NCBI GenBank assembly: GCA_025359445.1
Contig: JANYGB010000019.1
Coordinates: 1-64,000 of the forward strand
DNA: 64,000 bases
Direction of reading: 5' to 3'
Origin: Sphingomonadaceae bacterium
GTDB lineage: Bacteria; Pseudomonadota; Alphaproteobacteria; Sphingomonadales; Sphingomonadaceae
Positions within the stretch are counted from its first letter, which is position 1; every line of letters begins with the position of its first letter. The position numbers and the translations under genes were made by a program. Below the pieces are notes generated by a model. That model was not told the origin of the DNA. It did not search any database and was given only the letters and a program-made list of their open reading frames with translations. Positions 53,791-63,343 of the stretch are shown here, piece after piece.

Positions 53791-54980
53791 GCTGCGCGCC
53801 ATGCGGCGAGCCCGCGGGTCAGGTCGGCAATCAGGTCGGCCGGGTCTTCGAGCCCGATCCACAGCCGCACCGCGTAATTGTCGCTCGGCCAGGGCATGAC
53901 GCTGCGGTCACGCTCGGGGTGGACGCCTAGCGCCAGGCTCTCAAACCCGCCCCAGCTGTATCCGATCCCGAACAGCTCCAGCGCATCGACCAGCCGGTCA
54001 CGTGCTCCTGCGTCGCCGCCGGCCATTACCACGGTCAGCAAGCCGCACCCGCCAGTGAAATCGCGCTGCCACAGCGCATGGCCGGGCGATCCTGGCAGCA
54101 TCGGGCAAAGCACCGCGCCAATCTCGCTGCGGCTTTGCAGCCATTCGGCAATCGCGAGGCCGCTGGCGGTGCTCCGTTCGAGCCGCACGCCCATCGTGCG
54201 CAGCCCGCGCAGCGCCAGCGCGGCATCGTCGGGTGAGGCCTGCTGGCCCAGCATTAGCGACCGTTTACGCAGGCGGGGGTAGTATTCGCTCGTTGCGGTA
54301 ACGCTGCCCATCATCAGGTCCGAATGACCGCCAACATGCTTGGTCAGCGCCAATATCGAGAGGTCCACCCCGTGGCGCAGCGCCTGAAACCCGGTCGGCC
54401 CGGCCCAGGTGTTATCGAGCAGCACCGCCAGCCCGCGCGCCTTGGCTGCCTTGGCCAGCGCAGGGACATCGCACACTTCCATCGTCAGACTGCCGGGGCT
54501 TTCCAGCAGGACCGCGCGGGTCTTGTCGCCGATCATCGCTGCAAAGCTTGCGACGTCGAGTGGATCGAAGAACCGCGTGGAAATTCCGTAATCGCGCAAC
54601 GCTTTCGTCGCGAATGACCGGGTCGGATCGTAGGAATTGTCCGCCACCAGCAATTCATCGCCAGCTTTGAGCACGCTCAGCAGGGCCATCACCGGCGCGG
54701 CGAGCCCGGTCGGATAAAGCATGGTCCCCGCAGCGCCGGGCTCGAGCTGGGTCAAGGCATCGGCCAGCGCCCACTGGGTCGGCCCGCCGCGCGCGCCGTA
54801 ATGGAACAGCCCATCAGCGTTGGGGTGGCGGTCGGCCTCTTGCGCGGCAGTGTCTGCGTAAAGATATGTGCTCGCCCGCCAGACCGGCGGGTTCACCGCC
54901 ACGCCGGTCCATTCAGGCTTGCGTCCCGCGCCGACCAATTGGGTGCCAGTGCCCCGCTTCCCTGAGCCAGTCCCCGCCAT
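53787..54980 (-). CDS. metC: Cystathionine beta-lyase-like PLP enzyme
   Basis: Cys/Met metabolism PLP family (gamma-family fold). 397 aa. PLP Lys214 is in ALTKHVGGHSD, Asp189 in LLDNTWAGPTG; the YGARGGPTQWALADALTQLE block contains the substrate/PLP Tyr. MetC is favoured over gamma-lyase or MetB, but assignment within the family is uncertain. ATG 54978-54980 chosen (MAGTGSGKRGTGTQLV). Five bases after sseA. Confidence 0.85.
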   Translation of the reverse strand: MAGTGSGKRGTGTQLVGAGRKPEWTGVAVNPPVWRASTYLYADTAAQEADRHPNADGLFHYGARGGPTQWALADALTQLEPGAAGTMLYPTGLAAPVMALLSVLKAGDELLVADNSYDPTRSFATKALRDYGISTRFFDPLDVASFAAMIGDKTRAVLLESPGSLTMEVCDVPALAKAAKARGLAVLLDNTWAGPTGFQALRHGVDLSILALTKHVGGHSDLMMGSVTATSEYYPRLRKRSLMLGQQASPDDAALALRGLRTMGVRLERSTASGLAIAEWLQSRSEIGAVLCPMLPGSPGHALWQRDFTGGCGLLTVVMAGGDAGARDRLVDALELFGIGYSWGGFESLALGVHPERDRSVMPWPSDNYAVRLWIGLEDPADLIADLTRGLAAWRAA

Positions 54981-54985
54981 AATCC

Positions 54986-55822
54986 TCAGGCAGTGGCCTT
55001 GGGTGTATCGGCATCGGCGCCCCATTCGGACCAGCTGCCATCGTACAGCGCAGTGTCTTCCTTGCCGAGCAGGCTCAGCGCGAACAGCAGCACGCTGGCG
55101 GTGATGCCCGAACCGCAGTTGGTGGTTACCGGCTTGCCCAGATCGACCCCGGCGCTTTCAAACGCGGCTTTGAGCCCGGCCTTGTCCTTGAAGGTGCCAT
55201 CGGCGTTATACAGATCGGTGAACGGCACGTTGAGCGAGCCGGGGATGTGCCCGACAGCAATGCCGGGGCGCGGATCGGGATCGGCACCCGACCAGCGCGC
55301 GGCACCACGGGCATCGACCACTTGCTCGGCCTTGGAATGCAGATTGGCGAGCACATCGGCCTTGGTCCGCACGCTGCTGTCATCCTGCCAGGCCGTGAAG
55401 TGACGGTGGCGCAGCTGTTCCTTGCCTTGCGCGAGCGGGCGACTTTCGGCTTTCCACTTGGCGATCCCGCCATCAAGCAGCGCGACATCGTGCGCGCCAA
55501 ACATCTTGAGCATGAACCAGGCCCGCGCCGAGGTTTTAACCGCGCTATCGTCATACAGCACGATCCGGCTGCCATCGCCCAGCCCGAGCGATTGCATCCG
55601 GCTGGCGAATTTTTCCGCAGGCGGCAACATGTTGTCGACCGGGTTGGAGGTATCGGTCAGATCGGCCAGGTCCATGAAGACCGCGCCGGGAATGTGCCCC
55701 GCTTCGTATTCGGCGAGCGCATTGCGGCCCGTGCCGGCCAGATGCTTGGTGCAATCGACGATCCGCAAATCGCTCGCGCCCATTTCGCCCGCAAGCCACT
55801 CGGTCGTTACCAGACTATCCAT
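54986..55822 (-). CDS. sseA: 3-mercaptopyruvate/thiosulfate sulfurtransferase
   Basis: 278 aa with two rhodanese domains. The C-terminal catalytic loop is NCGSGITAS with Cys236; the CGSGxTA form is typical of 3-mercaptopyruvate sulfurtransferases. The N-terminal domain lacks a catalytic Cys (DDSAVKTSA). ATG 55820-55822 avoids the unrelated upstream extension. Sits first in the leftward sulfur block; a divergent family B-like repeat lies upstream. Confidence 0.93.
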   Translation of the reverse strand: MDSLVTTEWLAGEMGASDLRIVDCTKHLAGTGRNALAEYEAGHIPGAVFMDLADLTDTSNPVDNMLPPAEKFASRMQSLGLGDGSRIVLYDDSAVKTSARAWFMLKMFGAHDVALLDGGIAKWKAESRPLAQGKEQLRHRHFTAWQDDSSVRTKADVLANLHSKAEQVVDARGAARWSGADPDPRPGIAVGHIPGSLNVPFTDLYNADGTFKDKAGLKAAFESAGVDLGKPVTTNCGSGITASVLLFALSLLGKEDTALYDGSWSEWGADADTPKATA

Positions 55823-55975
55823 ATTTCTCGCGTCCTTTTCACGCAGGTTTCCAGCCGCCCGCGCCGCTCTCGTTGCAGTTGCGAAAAGCCTAGCGGTGCC
55901 GGGCGCGCCCGTCGAGGGGCTTAATGGGGCAATTGAAGAAGCGAAAACGTCTTGCGCAATTTTTGGGCAATCCGG

Positions 55976-56072
55976 CATCCCGGCGAAGGCCGGGGCCCAG
56001 TCCAGTCAAGAAAACAGCGACGGTTCGCGGGTTTTTAAAAAAGCGCTGGGTCCCGGCCTGCGCCGGGATGAT
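55976..56072. repeat. Divergent family B-like palindrome upstream of sseA
   Basis: CATCCCGGCGAAGGCCGGG and CCCGGCCTGCGCCGGGATGA mirror each other across a 50-base centre (CATCCCGG / CCGGGATG outer arms). It lies between sseA and the convergent-side proline-rich membrane protein. It shares the CATCCC...GGGATG ends with family B but not the inner sequence. Confidence 0.6.
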
Positions 56073-56095
56073 GGTTTTGATTTAGAGCAATGGTC

Positions 56096-57280
56096 CTAAT
56101 TCACCGCGCGCTGGCCGATCCGCGAATAGGTCCGCGGGCCAAGGTCGAGCCGGAACGGGCGCAACCCCGCGCCCGGCGTGTCGCCGGTTTCGCCGACCAC
56201 ATAAGTCTGCACTTGTACCAGCGCCTGCCCGCCCGTGCTGCTCGCCTCGACCCGCAGCCGGGCGAGTGGCACAAAGAATGCGGCATTACCGGCGCGGATC
56301 GGGTTAAGCGCGGCCAAGGGAAGGCGGAAATCGCCGGAAAACTGCGCGCTTTCGCCCGGCGCAAGCGTCACCAGCGCGTGGCGCAGCTCAAGCCGCTGGC
56401 TGCCTGAAGCGATCTGCTGCTCAGGCGGGAGCGAGGCATGCGCCGCGATCATGTCACCCTCGACCGCCAAAGCCGATAGCGTATCGGGCGAATTGTTGGT
56501 CAGCGTCAGCGTGTAACTCAGCGTCGTCGCCATCAGCGAAGCGCTCATCCGCCGAGCTTCGAGTGCCATGCTGAGCCCGGGCAGCACGGCGCTGAGCTGT
56601 GGTTCGGGCATGCGCGAAACTGGCGTGGCGGCTGGTTGCGGGGCAGGTGGCGGAGCCGGGGCCGGGACTACCGGTGGGATAAATTCGAGCTGCGGCGTCT
56701 GCTTGCCGCGCCTGCGCCAAATCAGTCCTGCGAACACCAACGCCAGCAAAGCAACTGCGCCTGCCAGCCATGGCCAGATTGAGGCTGACGAGGCCTGTGT
56801 GGGTGCGGGCTCAATTACATTTGTTGAAGCGGGGGCGGCGGGCAGTGCAGAAGTGCTGGGCAGCGGGACTGGCGTAATGGTCTGGCTTGCCGGGATCGGC
56901 GCTGCATCACTGCTGGCGGCTGGCTGCGGGGTGACGTTGGTGCGCGGCAATGGCGCAACCGCGCGAGCCGGTGCTGGGCCGCGCGGGGGAGGAACTGCGG
57001 TGGTCGGCGCGCTCGGTCTTGCGGTCGGGCTGGCAACCGGGACCGGCGCGGGTGTCGGCGCTGGGGTCGGCGCAGGGCGCGGGCTGGGCGAGCGGATGAT
57101 CGGGGCGTCGCTATCGACCGGGCCTTGCGCGCGCGGATTGTTGGTCGGGCGCGAACTGGGAATCGAGAAATCGGGGACCGACTGGGCCGGCGCGGCAGCA
57201 GGCGCAAGCAAAAGCCCCAGCGCCAAAGCGCCGGTTGCCGCTTTCACGCTGCCCCCGAAATCCTGCATCGATCGTTCCAT
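56096..57280 (-). CDS. Proline-rich membrane-anchored protein of unknown function
   Basis: 394 aa. Signal-like N-terminus (ATGALALGLLLAPAAAPAQS), a very Pro/Ala-rich region (about 35-165), one membrane helix (about 167-187, IWPWLAGAVALLALVFAGLI), and a C-terminal domain with Ig-like/CARDB-like strands (TLTLTNNSPDTLSALAVEGD). ATG 57278-57280 or 57266-57268. No function assigned. The nearest genes are unrelated. Confidence 0.65.
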   Translation of the reverse strand: MERSMQDFGGSVKAATGALALGLLLAPAAAPAQSVPDFSIPSSRPTNNPRAQGPVDSDAPIIRSPSPRPAPTPAPTPAPVPVASPTARPSAPTTAVPPPRGPAPARAVAPLPRTNVTPQPAASSDAAPIPASQTITPVPLPSTSALPAAPASTNVIEPAPTQASSASIWPWLAGAVALLALVFAGLIWRRRGKQTPQLEFIPPVVPAPAPPPAPQPAATPVSRMPEPQLSAVLPGLSMALEARRMSASLMATTLSYTLTLTNNSPDTLSALAVEGDMIAAHASLPPEQQIASGSQRLELRHALVTLAPGESAQFSGDFRLPLAALNPIRAGNAAFFVPLARLRVEASSTGGQALVQVQTYVVGETGDTPGAGLRPFRLDLGPRTYSRIGQRAVN

Positions 57281-57387
57281 TTTCCTGCGCCCCGCGCGCT
57301 AGCCGCTCTGGCACTGAATAGGAAGTGAACTTGCGCCCCTGTGCCGCTGACTTGTGCAAATGCAGCGATCGGGGCATGGCGCGTTGC

Positions 57388-57840
57388 ATGGCAGACACAC
57401 CTCTACACCTGGGCCAGACCAGCAGCTTGCCCGCCTCACCGGCGGCGGCGGTGCTCGACTACGTCCCCAATCCGCGTCCCGATACGCTCTATCTGGTGCG
57501 CTTTGCCGCGCCCGAGTTCACCTCGCTGTGCCCGGTGACCGGCCAGCCGGACTTCGCGCATCTGGTGATCGATTATGCGCCGGGCGCAACCATCGTCGAA
57601 TCCAAAAGCCTCAAGTTGTTCCTGGGCAGCTTCCGCAATCACGCCGGCTTTCACGAGGACGTAACCGTCGGGATCGGCCAGCGCCTGTGCGGGGAAATGC
57701 AGCCGAAATGGCTGCGCATCGGCGGCTATTGGTACCCGCGCGGCGGCATTCCGATCGACGTATTCTGGCAATCGGGCCTGCCACCCGAAGGCCTGTGGGT
57801 GCCCGATCAGGGCGTTTCGAGCTACCGCGGGCGCGGCTGA
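57388..57840 (+). CDS. queF: NADPH-dependent 7-cyano-7-deazaguanine reductase QueF
   Basis: Last preQ1-forming step of queuosine synthesis. 150 aa (short YkvM-type QueF). Catalytic Cys48 ([10 protein letters not shown]) and Asp55; the NADPH motif [15 protein letters not shown] (71-85) and Glu90 are present. ATG 57388 chosen; 57376 is possible. Other queuosine genes are not in the window. A half family A hairpin ends the gene. Confidence 0.95.
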   Translation: MADTPLHLGQTSSLPASPAAAVLDYVPNPRPDTLYLVRFAAPEFTSLCPVTGQPDFAHLVIDYAPGATIVESKSLKLFLGSFRNHAGFHEDVTVGIGQRLCGEMQPKWLRIGGYWYPRGGIPIDVFWQSGLPPEGLWVPDQGVSSYRGRG

Positions 57841-57849
57841 TGCCATTCC

Positions 57850-57873
57850 TCCCCCTCCCCGGTGGGGAGGGGC
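57850..57873. terminator. Half family A hairpin between convergent queF and DUF885 genes
   Basis: CCCCTCCCC-GGT-GGGGAGGGG followed by CTTTT, 10 bases after queF and ending 11 bases before the DUF885 stop. It looks like a family A hairpin acting as a two-way terminator. Confidence 0.65.
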
Positions 57874-57883
57874 TTTTAGGTTT

Positions 57884-59584
57884 TCAAAACACCGCCTTGG
57901 GTTTGTCTTCGCCCATCATCGCCTGACGAACCAGTGGGATCGGCGGGCCGCCGTATTCGAGGAAGGCATCGTGGAACGCCTTCCAGCCGTCACGACCGCC
58001 GTGAGTCGCGGTCCAGTCGGCACGCAGCTTGCGGATCATCAGCTTGCCCAGTGTGTAGTTGAGGTAGGCCGGATCGTAGGCCCCGCGCCGCGCCTGCTGC
58101 TCGGCGGTCCCGGCATCCTGGAAGCACGCGGTCTGGAAAAACTGCGTCGATTGCGCGATGGTCATCCCCGCGGTGTGCAGCCGGATCGCCGAGAGGAACC
58201 GGCAATCGCGCAATAATGCGTTGCTGAGCTGGCCGATGTGCACTTCAGGATCGCCATCGCCGAGGCCAGCTTCCCACATCATCTCTTCGGAATAGTGCGC
58301 CCATCCTTCGGCATAGGCATAGCCAACGAACATCCGCCCGAACACCGATGGCGCGCGGTTGGCGTGGAGGAATTGCAGGAAGTGCCCCGGCATCACCTCA
58401 TGCACCGAGGTGAACATCAGATCGTCGACCCCCGGGATATATTCGTTCTGCTTTTCCTTGGACCAGCTGGGGTCGGGCGCGGCGATGTAATAGATCGACG
58501 GGATACCCTTTTCGAGCGGTCCGGGCGGATCGATATAGGCCCCGTTCTGCGCGTTGTACGCCGGGCTTTGGCGGACCAGTGCCTGCTCGGTTCCGGGTAT
58601 GGTGACAAGGTCCTTGGTCTTGATGAACTGGGTCAGCATCGGGATCTGCCGGGTCGCTTCGGCAACAACATTGTCGGCCGGTTTGTGCGCGTTCATCTTG
58701 GCCATGCAGGCGGGAACCGTGGCGCCGGGCGCAAATTGCGCGCAGGCCTGGGTCAGCGCATCTTGGTTGCGCTTCAGATCAGCCTCACCGACCTTTTCGA
58801 GGTCCGCCAGCGGCACGTTGACCGCCTCGGTATCGTTGAGCATCTGCGCGAACTTGTCCGATCCCAGCGCGAACGAGGCTTCGCCGCCCTGCTGGCCCTT
58901 GAGCCACGCCGAAAGGTCAGCCATCGCCGCCGAGGCCTTGCCCGCTGCAGCGGAAAGCCGGGCCTGCAGAGCATCGTCCTTTACGTCGGCAAAGGCCGTC
59001 AGCACGTCCTTGGCATAAAACTCGGCGTAGCCAGTAAACGCCGAGCTTCCGTAGATCACCAGCGGTTCCGCGATCGGCCCCTTGAGGTTGGTCTTGATCG
59101 CGCCAGCTGCAGCAGGAACGCCTTCAAGGAAGGTCGCCAGAGCGGCGGCGCGCTGCGGGCGCGGGGCGTATTCACGGGCGAGGTAAACGTTAGGATCGAA
59201 CGCACCGACGTACCATGCCGGGTTGGTGTGCGGCTGATCGGCCACCTCGAGCCAGAACAGCTGCCCCTTGGCGACTTGCACCATGTAATCACGCTCAAAC
59301 TTGTCCTTGCCGGTGACGGCAGTGTAGGCGCCCGCGTCCGAGATCACCTTGCGCAGGAAATCGCCGCGCGCCTTTAATCCCGCCGGGCTCCAATCGGCGA
59401 ACTTGCCGTCGTACTGATGCGCGCCCTGATAGACTGCGAAATAGGGATCGGCCTTGAGCCAGCCATCGATCGTGCCTTGCGCGAACTGCGCCCACGGTTG
59501 CTGCGGCGCGGTTTGCCCGGTCATGCTGCACGAGGCGAGCGTGGCCGAAGCCAAAAGTGCGAAAACTGTGCGGCGAAATGCCAT
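57884..59584 (-). CDS. DUF885 lipoprotein, putative metallopeptidase
   Basis: 566 aa. Signal MAFRRTVFALLASATLASCS with lipobox LASC. The C-terminal half carries HEVMPGHFLQ (His395, Glu396, His401), a metal-binding motif of the DUF885 family, which resembles peptidases of the thermolysin-like gluzincin group. Likely periplasmic or outer-membrane anchored. ATG 59582-59584. The 600-base region upstream (59585-60197) has no gene, only a family A repeat and unremarkable sequence. Confidence 0.9.
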   Translation of the reverse strand: MAFRRTVFALLASATLASCSMTGQTAPQQPWAQFAQGTIDGWLKADPYFAVYQGAHQYDGKFADWSPAGLKARGDFLRKVISDAGAYTAVTGKDKFERDYMVQVAKGQLFWLEVADQPHTNPAWYVGAFDPNVYLAREYAPRPQRAAALATFLEGVPAAAGAIKTNLKGPIAEPLVIYGSSAFTGYAEFYAKDVLTAFADVKDDALQARLSAAAGKASAAMADLSAWLKGQQGGEASFALGSDKFAQMLNDTEAVNVPLADLEKVGEADLKRNQDALTQACAQFAPGATVPACMAKMNAHKPADNVVAEATRQIPMLTQFIKTKDLVTIPGTEQALVRQSPAYNAQNGAYIDPPGPLEKGIPSIYYIAAPDPSWSKEKQNEYIPGVDDLMFTSVHEVMPGHFLQFLHANRAPSVFGRMFVGYAYAEGWAHYSEEMMWEAGLGDGDPEVHIGQLSNALLRDCRFLSAIRLHTAGMTIAQSTQFFQTACFQDAGTAEQQARRGAYDPAYLNYTLGKLMIRKLRADWTATHGGRDGWKAFHDAFLEYGGPPIPLVRQAMMGEDKPKAVF

Positions 59585-60080
59585 GTGTCTGCTCCCGAGG
59601 GCGATTTTGTTGCGCAGCGAAACTGCGCGCTTATCGGCTCTGGGGCAAGTGCCGCCAGACCCGGACGGGCAAATTGCGCGTATTTTTCACTTTCCTACAC
59701 ATGGCCCAATCGCATACCTCGCGAATCGTCCGGCTGCGCTGCAGCGCGATCGGATGGACCATCCCGCGATGATCGCCTTCGGGCAATCAGGCGCGGGAGA
59801 CGACCGGCGCGGGCGTCCCGGCATTACAAGCCGAACGTTCGCCAAGCAGGTCCGCCACGTTTGCGCCTCACTCCGCCGCGTTTTTGATGGAGGGGGGACA
59901 TCGGCTGGCGGCATAAAATCTCGGCGCGTTATAGTAACCTACAACCAGCGCCGCCGAGTCCGGGCACAAAATGCGGCAAACCCGCGCCGGTCATCAGTCC
60001 CTTATTTCCCCCGACAGCCAGCGGCTGGCCGGGTTATCTGGGTACGAATGGCTTATTTTCCTGATATAACAGAACCCTAA

Positions 60081-60173
60081 AGCCCTTCCCCGTGGGGGAA
60101 GGGTTGGGATGGGGGGGCAACCCTCGCGGGTGTGGAACCCCCACCCCCAACCCCTCCCCACCGGGGAGGGGAG
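60081..60173. repeat. Family A palindromic repeat
   Basis: CCCTTCCCC-GTG-GGGGAAGGG, then GTTGGGATGGGGG, a 24-base centre, CCCCCACCCCCAACCCC and CTCCCCACCGGGGAG. It is the mirror image of the copy at 2955-3045. It stands 25 bases past the stop of the acyl-CoA dehydrogenase gene. Confidence 0.8.
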
Positions 60174-60197
60174 AGTCTACAATCGCCGGGTTGGTCT

Positions 60198-61355
60198 CTA
60201 ACGCGTACCCAGGCCCCGCGCGATAATCCCGCGGAGGATCTCGCGGGTGCCGCCGCGCAAGCTCCAGCTCGGCGCGTTGAGTGTGATGTTGGCGAGCACC
60301 GAGGCATAAGCGCTGGCCGCAATCGGACCGGGCTCCGCATCGATCAGTTCGCGCGCGATATCGGGCATCGCTTGCTCGAACACCGCGCCGACATCCTTGA
60401 CGATGGCGGCTTGCAAGGCGGCATCCTGCCCCGACTGCAACATCGCGGTAACCGAGCGTGACAAGCGGCGCAGCACCGCGAGCCGCGCGGTAACCCGGCC
60501 CAAGGTGATCTGCGCTGCATCGCTGTCGATGCCCTTGAGCGCTTCGATCACCTGGTACAGCAACTCGATTGACGAGAGGAACCGTTCGGGGCCGGAGCGT
60601 TCGAACGCCAGCTCGCTCATCACCTGGTTCCAGCCGTTGCCTTCTTCGCCGAGCAGCATATTCGCCGGCACGATCGCGTCTTCGAAATGCATCTCGTTGA
60701 AGTGGTGTTGCCCGGCCAGATCGATGATCGGCTTGATCGTGAGGCCCGGGGTGTTCTTGAGGTCGACCAGCAGCTGGCTGGTGCCTTGCTGGCGATCGGT
60801 CGGGCCGCCGCTGCCGGTCCGGCAGAACAGGATCACCCAGTCGGCCTCATGCGCAAAGCTGGTCCACACCTTGGTCCCGGTGACCCGGTAATTGCCCCCG
60901 TCACGCACCGCGCGGGTGCGGGTTGCGGCAAGGTCCGAGCCCGAATCCGGTTCGCTCATCCCGATACAGAACGCCAGTTCCCCCGCCGCGATGCCGGGGA
61001 GCAGAAGTTCTTTTTGCTCTTCGGTGCCGAACTTGATGATCGACGGGCCGCTTTGGCGGTCGGCAATCCAGTGCGCGCCGACCGGAGCGCCCGCCGCCAG
61101 CGTCTCTTCGACCACGACGTAGCGTTCATAAGCCGAGCGTTCGTGCCCGCCATATTGCTTCGACCAGGTCATGCCAAGGTATCCGGCTTGGCCCATCGCG
61201 CGGCTGAACCCGCGATCGAACCCGTACCAGTTGTCCGAACGCGCGCGCGGGCTGCGCCCGGCCAGCTCCTTATCGAGGAAGGCGCGGAATTCCGTGCGCA
61301 ATGCGATGACTGCGGCGGTGTCTTCAGGCGGGCGGGGGAAAGCTATCGAGCTCAT
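60198..61355 (-). CDS. Acyl-CoA dehydrogenase, large partner of a pair
   Basis: 385 aa FAD enzyme of the ACAD fold. N-terminal helical domain, the beta-domain with GMSEPDSGSDLAATRTRAVR and VTGTKVWTSFAHEADWVILF, and a C-terminal helical domain with ELAFERSGPERFLSSIELLY and SWSLRGGTREILRGIIARGL. ATG 61353-61355 overlaps the smaller ACAD gene by 4 bases. Heteromeric pairs like this are known from steroid and bile-acid degradation; substrate here is unknown. Confidence 0.92.
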   Translation of the reverse strand: MSSIAFPRPPEDTAAVIALRTEFRAFLDKELAGRSPRARSDNWYGFDRGFSRAMGQAGYLGMTWSKQYGGHERSAYERYVVVEETLAAGAPVGAHWIADRQSGPSIIKFGTEEQKELLLPGIAAGELAFCIGMSEPDSGSDLAATRTRAVRDGGNYRVTGTKVWTSFAHEADWVILFCRTGSGGPTDRQQGTSQLLVDLKNTPGLTIKPIIDLAGQHHFNEMHFEDAIVPANMLLGEEGNGWNQVMSELAFERSGPERFLSSIELLYQVIEALKGIDSDAAQITLGRVTARLAVLRRLSRSVTAMLQSGQDAALQAAIVKDVGAVFEQAMPDIARELIDAEPGPIAASAYASVLANITLNAPSWSLRGGTREILRGIIARGLGTR

Positions 61356-62353
61356 AATGCAGTCACCATCGGCCAATATCCGGTTCCGCCCGCATCCAGC
61401 GCCGCCTGCCCGAGCAGTTTGGCCCATGACACTTGCCCGCCAAATTCATCGCGCCAGGTCCACAGCGATGTGGTGAACAATTGCAGCCGGTGCTCGCGGG
61501 TGAAGCCGATCGCGCCGTGCATTTGGGTGGCGATCGAAGCTCCGCTGCCCGCCGCTTCGCGCGCCCGCAGCGAGCCTGCGGCAACCCCCAGCAGATCGCA
61601 GCGCGCCAGGGCTTCGGCGGCAAGATCGGCCGCGGCGGTGGCGCAGGCGAGCTCGCCCGCCAGCTTGGCCAATTCGTGCTGCACCGCTTGGAATTTGGAC
61701 AGCGGCTTGCCGAATTGCACCCGCGTTCCGGTATGCTCAAGCGTCATGTCGAGCGCGGCTTCAAGCGCGCCGGCGATCTGGAATGCGCGCAAAGTTGAAC
61801 CCTCAGCCAGCGGGCAGTGGGGCAGCGGGGCGGACACATCGGCCGTCCAATCAATCTGCAACGTGGGCCGCGGCTGGAAATTGAGCGCGAGCCCCGCCTC
61901 GGCGACCGTCCAGCCCGAGCGCGGTACGCGGTACAATCTGTCGCCCACCGCCAGCGCGAGGCAATCGAGCTTGTCGCCCCAGGCAATTCGCGCGACTCGC
62001 CCAGTCAGGCGGCCCTCGTTGAGCGTCAGCGCATCGGCGCGGGCCAATCCGGCGGCACCCTCGGCCAGGGGCAATCCGGCGGCAGCGAGCAAGCGGTTCG
62101 CGCCCATCGTCTCGGCCACCGGCAGCGGCACCGCGTGGCGGCCGAGCAGCCGCAAGGCTTCGCCCTGATCGGCGGGATCCAGCCCGAACCCGCCTTGTTC
62201 TTCGCTGAGCAGCGCCAACGGCAGGCCCATCTCCTCGAACTTGGCCCACAGTTCGGGCAGCCATTCGCCGCCGCGCGCGCGCGCCTGCGCGCTATCATCG
62301 AGGTGCCGTTCAAGCAGCCGTTCGATCATGTCCGCCAGCATCGTGATGCGCAT
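61352..62353 (-). CDS. Acyl-CoA dehydrogenase, small partner of a pair
   Basis: 333 aa, shorter and more divergent. The N-terminal domain and FAD-side sequence are reduced, but the C-terminal helical domain has TLEHTGTRVQFGKPLSKFQA and QMHGAIGFTREHRLQLF. This pattern fits the beta subunit of alpha2beta2 ACADs. ATG 62351-62353 (MRITMLADMIERLLERHLDD). A tRNA gene lies 13 bases upstream. Probably an operon with the larger ACAD. Confidence 0.9.
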   Translation of the reverse strand: MRITMLADMIERLLERHLDDSAQARARGGEWLPELWAKFEEMGLPLALLSEEQGGFGLDPADQGEALRLLGRHAVPLPVAETMGANRLLAAAGLPLAEGAAGLARADALTLNEGRLTGRVARIAWGDKLDCLALAVGDRLYRVPRSGWTVAEAGLALNFQPRPTLQIDWTADVSAPLPHCPLAEGSTLRAFQIAGALEAALDMTLEHTGTRVQFGKPLSKFQAVQHELAKLAGELACATAAADLAAEALARCDLLGVAAGSLRAREAAGSGASIATQMHGAIGFTREHRLQLFTTSLWTWRDEFGGQVSWAKLLGQAALDAGGTGYWPMVTAL

Positions 62354-62366
62354 CCCTTGCGAGTGG

Positions 62367-62439
<73 letters not shown>

Positions 62440-62470
62440 AACGTGGCCTTAAGTGCAGGCGTCCTTAGCC

Positions 62471-63343
62471 CTAGGCAGCGCCAAAGGTCCAGCCCTCGGT
62501 TTGCGCAATCTGCTCCGTGAGCAGTGACGGGGACCAGGTTGCCGAATCGTGCGCAATGGTACGCAGCCAGGCCGCCGAAATCAGCGCATCGGCGGCATGG
62601 TCGGTTATCGCGCCGGTTCCTGGCACTGGCTTGCTGCTCAGTGCGGCCAGCGCTGCAGTAAGGTCGGCAAAGTCGCGGATTTTCGAACGGGCTGCGCTGC
62701 GCCCTGCGGCTATCGCGGCCAGCGTCGTGTAGATTTCCACCAGCACCGAACCACTGTCCGGCAGAGCATCGAACGGCCAGATCGCATAATGGTGCTGCAA
62801 GCGGTGAAGCAGCCGCATTCCCGCGAGCGAGCCCTTGCCGACTTGCGCGGCGCCGACGAGGTTGAAATTGCTGTAAGGGCGGCACCCGGCGCGGGCCTGC
62901 GCATGCTCGGTCTGGCGAAAGCGCCCGCGCCCGCCACCGAAAACTGCGCCCTCGCGCCCGCCATGGCGGCGGAAATGCGGCGCGATTTGGGGGTGATCGG
63001 CGAACTTTGTGGCTCCCAAGTGGGGTTCGTCGGCGCTGATTTGCTCGACCAGCGCCCACAATTCGCGCGCGCTGTGCGGACTGTTTGCCCAACCCGGAAA
63101 ATAGGCGCGCGTGTCAGCGCAGGCGAACGAAAAGCTCATGTCAAAGCCGACCAAGGTATCGGGCGGCAAGTCATTCAGCAGCCAGTCGAGCACCTCGCCG
63201 CGCGACCAGCAGTGGCCAGGGCGGATCAACTCTGGCGCAGCATCGCCGCCTGCACACACCGCCAGCGCAATCCCGCGATGCCGCTCCCCCGCCGCCCCCG
63301 ACCAGTCAATCGCGGCGTAATGCTTGAAGCGGTCGGGCTTCAT
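62471..63343 (-). CDS. DUF429-like protein (predicted RNase H-like nuclease fold)
   Basis: 290 aa. The N-terminus YAAIDWSGA, the GFDMSFSFACADTRAYF segment and late DHAADALISAAWLRTIA resemble the DUF429/RNase H-like families. The Asp residues could be metal ligands. No function known. ATG 63341-63343 overlaps the rarA stop by 4 bases, so it is translated with rarA. The ORF extension upstream lies inside rarA in another frame and is rejected. Confidence 0.75.
   Translation of the reverse strand: MKPDRFKHYAAIDWSGAAGERHRGIALAVCAGGDAAPELIRPGHCWSRGEVLDWLLNDLPPDTLVGFDMSFSFACADTRAYFPGWANSPHSARELWALVEQISADEPHLGATKFADHPQIAPHFRRHGGREGAVFGGGRGRFRQTEHAQARAGCRPYSNFNLVGAAQVGKGSLAGMRLLHRLQHHYAIWPFDALPDSGSVLVEIYTTLAAIAAGRSAARSKIRDFADLTAALAALSSKPVPGTGAITDHAADALISAAWLRTIAHDSATWSPSLLTEQIAQTEGWTFGAA

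Noticed and set aside
57302..57387. preQ1 riboswitch before queF
   Set aside because: No recognisable preQ1 aptamer pattern in the short leader.
59454..60080. Long plus-strand frames upstream of the DUF885 gene
   Set aside because: They begin inside the DUF885 gene on the other strand and show Arg/Ser-rich antisense composition; no domain recognisable.
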